The notes under the pieces are model-generated. The model was not told the DNA's origin. It saw only the letters and a list, made by a program, of their open reading frames with translations, and did no database searches. Positions 7,689-9,805 of a DNA stretch of 9,805 bases are shown piece by piece. Location of the stretch: positions 1 through 9,805 of the forward strand of contig JAGODU010000148.1 in assembly GCA_017998095.1 (NCBI GenBank). The letters are read 5' to 3'. Position 1 is the stretch's first letter, and every line of letters begins with the position of its first letter. The position numbers and the translations under genes were made by a program. The stretch comes from Prolixibacteraceae bacterium. GTDB taxonomy: Bacteria > Bacteroidota > Bacteroidia > Bacteroidales > Prolixibacteraceae.

Positions 7689-8153
7689 TTATCTTGAAAT
7701 GTATTCTGACAGTATTTCTCTTACCTTCTCAGGTGTAAGATCAGTATAAACCTCATCATTAACAAGCATTGCCGGTGCTTTATGACACCAGCCAAGGCAA
7801 TTGGTTTCGAGGAGTGAAAATTTCTTGTCAGGTGTAGTTTCACCAACACTTATTTTTAGCATATTCTCAATAGCAAGAAGAATCTGGTTCTTACCTTTCA
7901 TTGAACAGGTAATAGTTTTGCATATCCTGATTACAAACTTTCCTCTCTTTTTATAATCAAGGAAAGAATAAAAAGTTGCAGTTCCGAATACCTCAGCTGC
8001 AGGGATATCAAGCTCTCTGGCAATATCAATCATAACAGAATCCGACAGATATTTTTCCCTCTCCACTACACCCTGCAATATGGGAAGTAAATTCTCCCTG
8101 CTTCGTCCATACTGGTCAGCCAGTTCAGAAATAAGCACTTGTGTTGAATCCAT
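7689..8153 (-). CDS. hydC: Hydrogenase [2Fe-2S] subunit HydC (NuoE-like)
   Basis: This 154-residue protein belongs to the 24-kDa complex I/NuoE family: an N-terminal helical bundle, then a thioredoxin-like [2Fe-2S] domain. The cluster Cys are CKTITC (C78, C83) and NCLGWC (C119, C123), the usual C-x4-C and C-x3-C spacing. The segment AAEVFGTATFYSF is typical of the family. In the hydrogenase complex it sits beside HydB and carries an off-path or relay cluster. A TTG start nine bases upstream (8162) is possible, but the ATG at 8153 is the more natural choice and fits family length. It is the first gene of the hydCBA operon. No exact Bacteroidetes -7 element (TAnnTTTG) was found upstream, so the promoter is unplaced. 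Confidence 0.93.
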   Translation of the reverse strand: MDSTQVLISELADQYGRSRENLLPILQGVVEREKYLSDSVMIDIARELDIPAAEVFGTATFYSFLDYKKRGKFVIRICKTITCSMKGKNQILLAIENMLKISVGETTPDKKFSLLETNCLGWCHKAPAMLVNDEVYTDLTPEKVREILSEYISR

Positions 8154-8373
8154 AAAATTCAAGATTAATTAATAATGAATGAAGATTTACGCAATTATAA
8201 GAGTCACCGCAAAAGCAGCAGGATTGTCAGGATTATTCTTCTTTAAAGTTGTATGCTCTTCTTTTTGATATTTCTGTCGGAAGAAGAAACATAACAGAGC
8301 ATTTTCTATTCTAAATTTAAGAAAATCAGACAATAAAAACCATAATAAAGATCAATAAATATTTGGGAAGTAT
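8154..8373 (-). other. Gap upstream of hydC holding a stop-free, ATG-less reading frame
   Basis: This stretch lies between the trx terminator and hydC. On the minus strand one frame is open from just after a TGA (8352-8354) to a TAA at 8187-8189. It has no ATG; a TTG at 8331-8333 would give 48 residues, including KEEHTTLKKNNPDNPAAF and ending AVTLIIA. The last 25 codons look coding-like, but I do not recognise them. A 7-bp inverted repeat (ATGCTCT 8253-8259, AGAGCAT 8296-8302) lies inside. The region may be the hydCBA leader and promoter, a remnant of a lost gene, or a very short gene with a rare start. A 10-bp A/T palindrome (8164-8173) sits just upstream of the hydC start. Confidence 0.3.
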
Positions 8374-8405
8374 AAAAAAAAGAGGCTGTTATATAAACAG
8401 CCTCT
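8374..8405 (-). terminator. Intrinsic terminator of the thioredoxin gene
   Basis: AGAGGCTGTT (8381-8390) and AACAGCCTCT (8396-8405) form a perfect 10-bp stem with a 5-nt loop. On the minus strand the stem is followed directly by a run of seven T (complement of A at 8374-8380). It lies 27 nt beyond the thioredoxin stop and separates that gene from the hydrogenase operon, which therefore needs its own promoter. On the plus strand a T run follows only after about ten bases, so the element works mainly on the minus strand. Confidence 0.9.
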
Positions 8406-8432
8406 CATATAAAATTTTTTTAACTTTTTCTG

Positions 8433-8750
8433 CTACAATAAAGCATCAATCTTTTGAGCAATTACAGTCTTTGGCACTGCACCAACCTGCTTATCAACAA
8501 CCTCCCCATTCTTGAAAAATAAAATTGTTGGTATGTTTCTTATACCATACTGACTTGGAACAACAGGATTACTGTCAACGTCCATTTTTGCAAGAATAGC
8601 TTTTCCTTCATATTCAACTGAAAGCTCCTCGATTAATGGTCCGACAATTCTGCAAGGGCCACACCATTCAGCCCAAAAGTCTATTAAGACAGGTACATTT
8701 GACTGCAGAACTACCTCTTCAAAATTAGCATCATTAACTTCTACTGCCAT
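8433..8750 (-). CDS. trxA: Thioredoxin
   Basis: This 105-residue protein matches the usual thioredoxin length. It carries the active site AEWCGPCR (C30 and C33), the buried Asp of VLIDFW (D24), MDVDSNP (56-62), and the cis-proline in IRNIPT (P74). Without a signal peptide it should act in the cytoplasm as a general protein disulfide reductase, recharged by thioredoxin reductase (not in this window). It lies 49 nt downstream of dnaE on the same strand, an order I recall as common in Bacteroidales, and ends in its own strong terminator. Cotranscription with dnaE is possible; a candidate promoter element overlaps the dnaE stop codon. The start ATG is clear, with no in-frame ATG upstream and no strong Shine-Dalgarno sequence. 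Confidence 0.96.
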   Translation of the reverse strand: MAVEVNDANFEEVVLQSNVPVLIDFWAEWCGPCRIVGPLIEELSVEYEGKAILAKMDVDSNPVVPSQYGIRNIPTILFFKNGEVVDKQVGAVPKTVIAQKIDALL

Positions 8751-8794
8751 AATTCTTTTATTTTTTATGTTTTTTAGTCGATTATTGATAACTA

Positions 8795-8802
8795 CAAAAT
8801 TA
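8795..8802 (-). promoter_or_regulatory. Possible Bacteroidetes -7 promoter element for trxA
   Basis: On the minus strand the bases read TAATTTTG, matching the Bacteroidetes sigma-factor -7 consensus TAnnTTTG, 44 nt before the trxA start. It overlaps the dnaE stop codon. No TTTG or TTG is found at the expected -33 spacing, and in such AT-rich DNA a chance match is quite possible. Confidence 0.25.
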
Positions 8803-9805
8803 ATTGATTTTAAATATAATTCCCTCTTTGCTGTTTAAATATTCAATAAACTCATCACCCAGATCAACCCTGACATTTCTGGAGAACAAATGTAATGATG
8901 TTTTTGTTTCAATATCTGAAATTTTAAAACTCAAATGTGTCTGTCCCTTATTCAGTTCGCACATCTTGGTTAATTCTCCTAAGAATGAATCTGTTATATT
9001 ATTAAGACCTATTTCTATTGTTATGTTCTTTACTTTGTTTTTTCTTACTTCATTTAGTAATTCAATAGAAGAAACTTTAAACTCCAACATTTCATTACCA
9101 TCATCTTTTCTATATCGGGGCGCAACTTTTCCCTTCACCATAAGGAATAGTCCCTTACGACAAAAATTGCCAAAGCTTATAAAATCATTCGACCAGAATG
9201 ATATTTTGTATGAGCTATTATAATCGGCAATAACCATTGTGGCAAATCTTGTCCCCTTTTTACTCAATCCTTCTCCTGCTTCAGTTACCATTCCTGCAAA
9301 TACAAGTTCTCTGCCCTTGAACATTGCGATATCTGCTTCCAGCATCGAAAGACTAAACCCTTTTGTACAGAAAGTATCAATCTCAAGCTTGAAATCATCC
9401 AGAGGATGAGCTGTCAAATACATGCCAATAAGATTCTTCTCATGCTCTAGTTTAATAATACTTGGCCACTCATCTGAAATTACAGGTTTTGGTTTTTGTA
9501 TAGTAATATGTTCTGAAGATCCGAACAGCGATTGCTGAGCCATATTTTTCTCATTCTGAATCAGGTTACCATACCTGATGAGATTCTCAACAAAGTTAAG
9601 CTCATTCTTGTCAATATTGAAAAATGAAGACCTGTTACAACCCGATATAGAATCAAATCCACCTGAATATACCAGGGCTTCCCAGTTCTTCTTGTTTACA
9701 GACTGAAGGTTTATCCTTTCAGCAAAATCCCAAATATCCTTAAACTCTCCCCTGGCATCTCTTTCCTTAATTATATCTTCAACAGCACCTTCACCTACTC
9801 CTTTT
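8800..9805 (-). CDS. dnaE: DNA polymerase III alpha subunit, C-terminal part (5' end beyond the window)
   Basis: The frame is open from the window edge through 334 residues to a TAA at 8800-8802. An internal Met at 9543 is not the start, because family-like sequence continues upstream. The visible part begins in the helix-hairpin-helix region (GVGEGAVEDIIKERDARGEF, residues 2-21; then DIWDFAERI and NWEALVYSGGFD). It next has a perfect internal beta-clamp-binding motif QQSLF (residues 90-94, bases 9523-9537) after a variable linker. Then comes IKLEHEKNLIGMYLTAHPLDD, where DnaE proteins enter the OB-fold, and the OB-fold itself (VFAGMVTEAGEGLSKKG, then TMVIADYNSS). This subunit is the replicative polymerase; the parts seen here bind DNA and the sliding clamp, while the catalytic palm lies outside the window. 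The thioredoxin gene follows in the same direction. Confidence 0.95.
   Translation of the reverse strand, partial: KGVGEGAVEDIIKERDARGEFKDIWDFAERINLQSVNKKNWEALVYSGGFDSISGCNRSSFFNIDKNELNFVENLIRYGNLIQNEKNMAQQSLFGSSEHITIQKPKPVISDEWPSIIKLEHEKNLIGMYLTAHPLDDFKLEIDTFCTKGFSLSMLEADIAMFKGRELVFAGMVTEAGEGLSKKGTRFATMVIADYNSSYKISFWSNDFISFGNFCRKGLFLMVKGKVAPRYRKDDGNEMLEFKVSSIELLNEVRKNKVKNITIEIGLNNITDSFLGELTKMCELNKGQTHLSFKISDIETKTSLHLFSRNVRVDLGDEFIEYLNSKEGIIFKIN

Noticed and set aside
8164..8173. Palindrome ATTAATTAAT upstream of hydC as a redox-regulator (Rex-like) operator
   Set aside because: It lacks the TTGTG/CACAA half-sites known for Rex, and such A/T palindromes are common by chance in this DNA.
8804..9223. 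Plus-strand open frame antisense to dnaE
   Set aside because: It lies opposite the conserved OB-fold part of dnaE, and its translation shows no recognisable domain or signal.
8800..9543. DnaE fragment starting at the internal Met 9543
   Set aside because: The frame stays open to the window edge and encodes the expected helix-hairpin-helix region, so this is one truncated dnaE and not a separate short gene.

Overview
The window reads as chromosomal DNA of an anaerobic member of the Bacteroidetes, probably Bacteroidales. The DNA is AT-rich and Shine-Dalgarno sequences are weak or absent. There is a TonB-dependent receptor with an N-terminal carboxypeptidase-regulatory-like domain, paired with a DUF4249 lipoprotein. 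An NADH-linked [FeFe]-hydrogenase and a thioredoxin gene directly after dnaE complete the picture. No RNA genes, insertion sequences, CRISPR arrays or attachment sites were seen.

Left part, plus strand (1-4674): the window opens inside a Cys-containing protein of unknown function (1-750), closed by a strong hairpin terminator (762-796). An apparent three-gene envelope operon follows: a DUF4249 lipoprotein (809-1735), a TonB-dependent outer-membrane receptor (1725-4064, overlapping by 11 nt), and a small outer-membrane beta-barrel protein (4079-4674). In the barrel gene the signal peptide and mature protein are in different frames, and they join exactly at a run of seven A. The first gene may belong to a separate locus. 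The substrate of the receptor cannot be read from the sequence.

Right part, minus strand (4695-9805): in transcription order these are the 3' end of dnaE (DNA polymerase III alpha), a classical WCGPC thioredoxin with its own hairpin terminator, a gap of about 280 nt, and the tightly packed hydC-hydB-hydA genes. HydC (NuoE-like) and HydB (NuoF-like) form an NADH-oxidising module. HydA carries a full relay of Fe-S clusters to an H-cluster. HydB lacks both the N-terminal [2Fe-2S] and the C-terminal 2x[4Fe-4S] domains of electron-bifurcating homologues, so a simple NADH-dependent, H2-evolving enzyme that re-oxidises fermentative NADH is the better reading. HydA has TSCSPGW where the textbook H-cluster motif is TSCCPxW.

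The hydrogenase and barrel genes converge at 4674/4695 with only 20 nt between them. I found no clear new biological system. The points most worth a second look are the A7 frameshift junction, the L1 motif of HydA, the short HydB, and a stop-free coding-like stretch without an ATG upstream of hydC.
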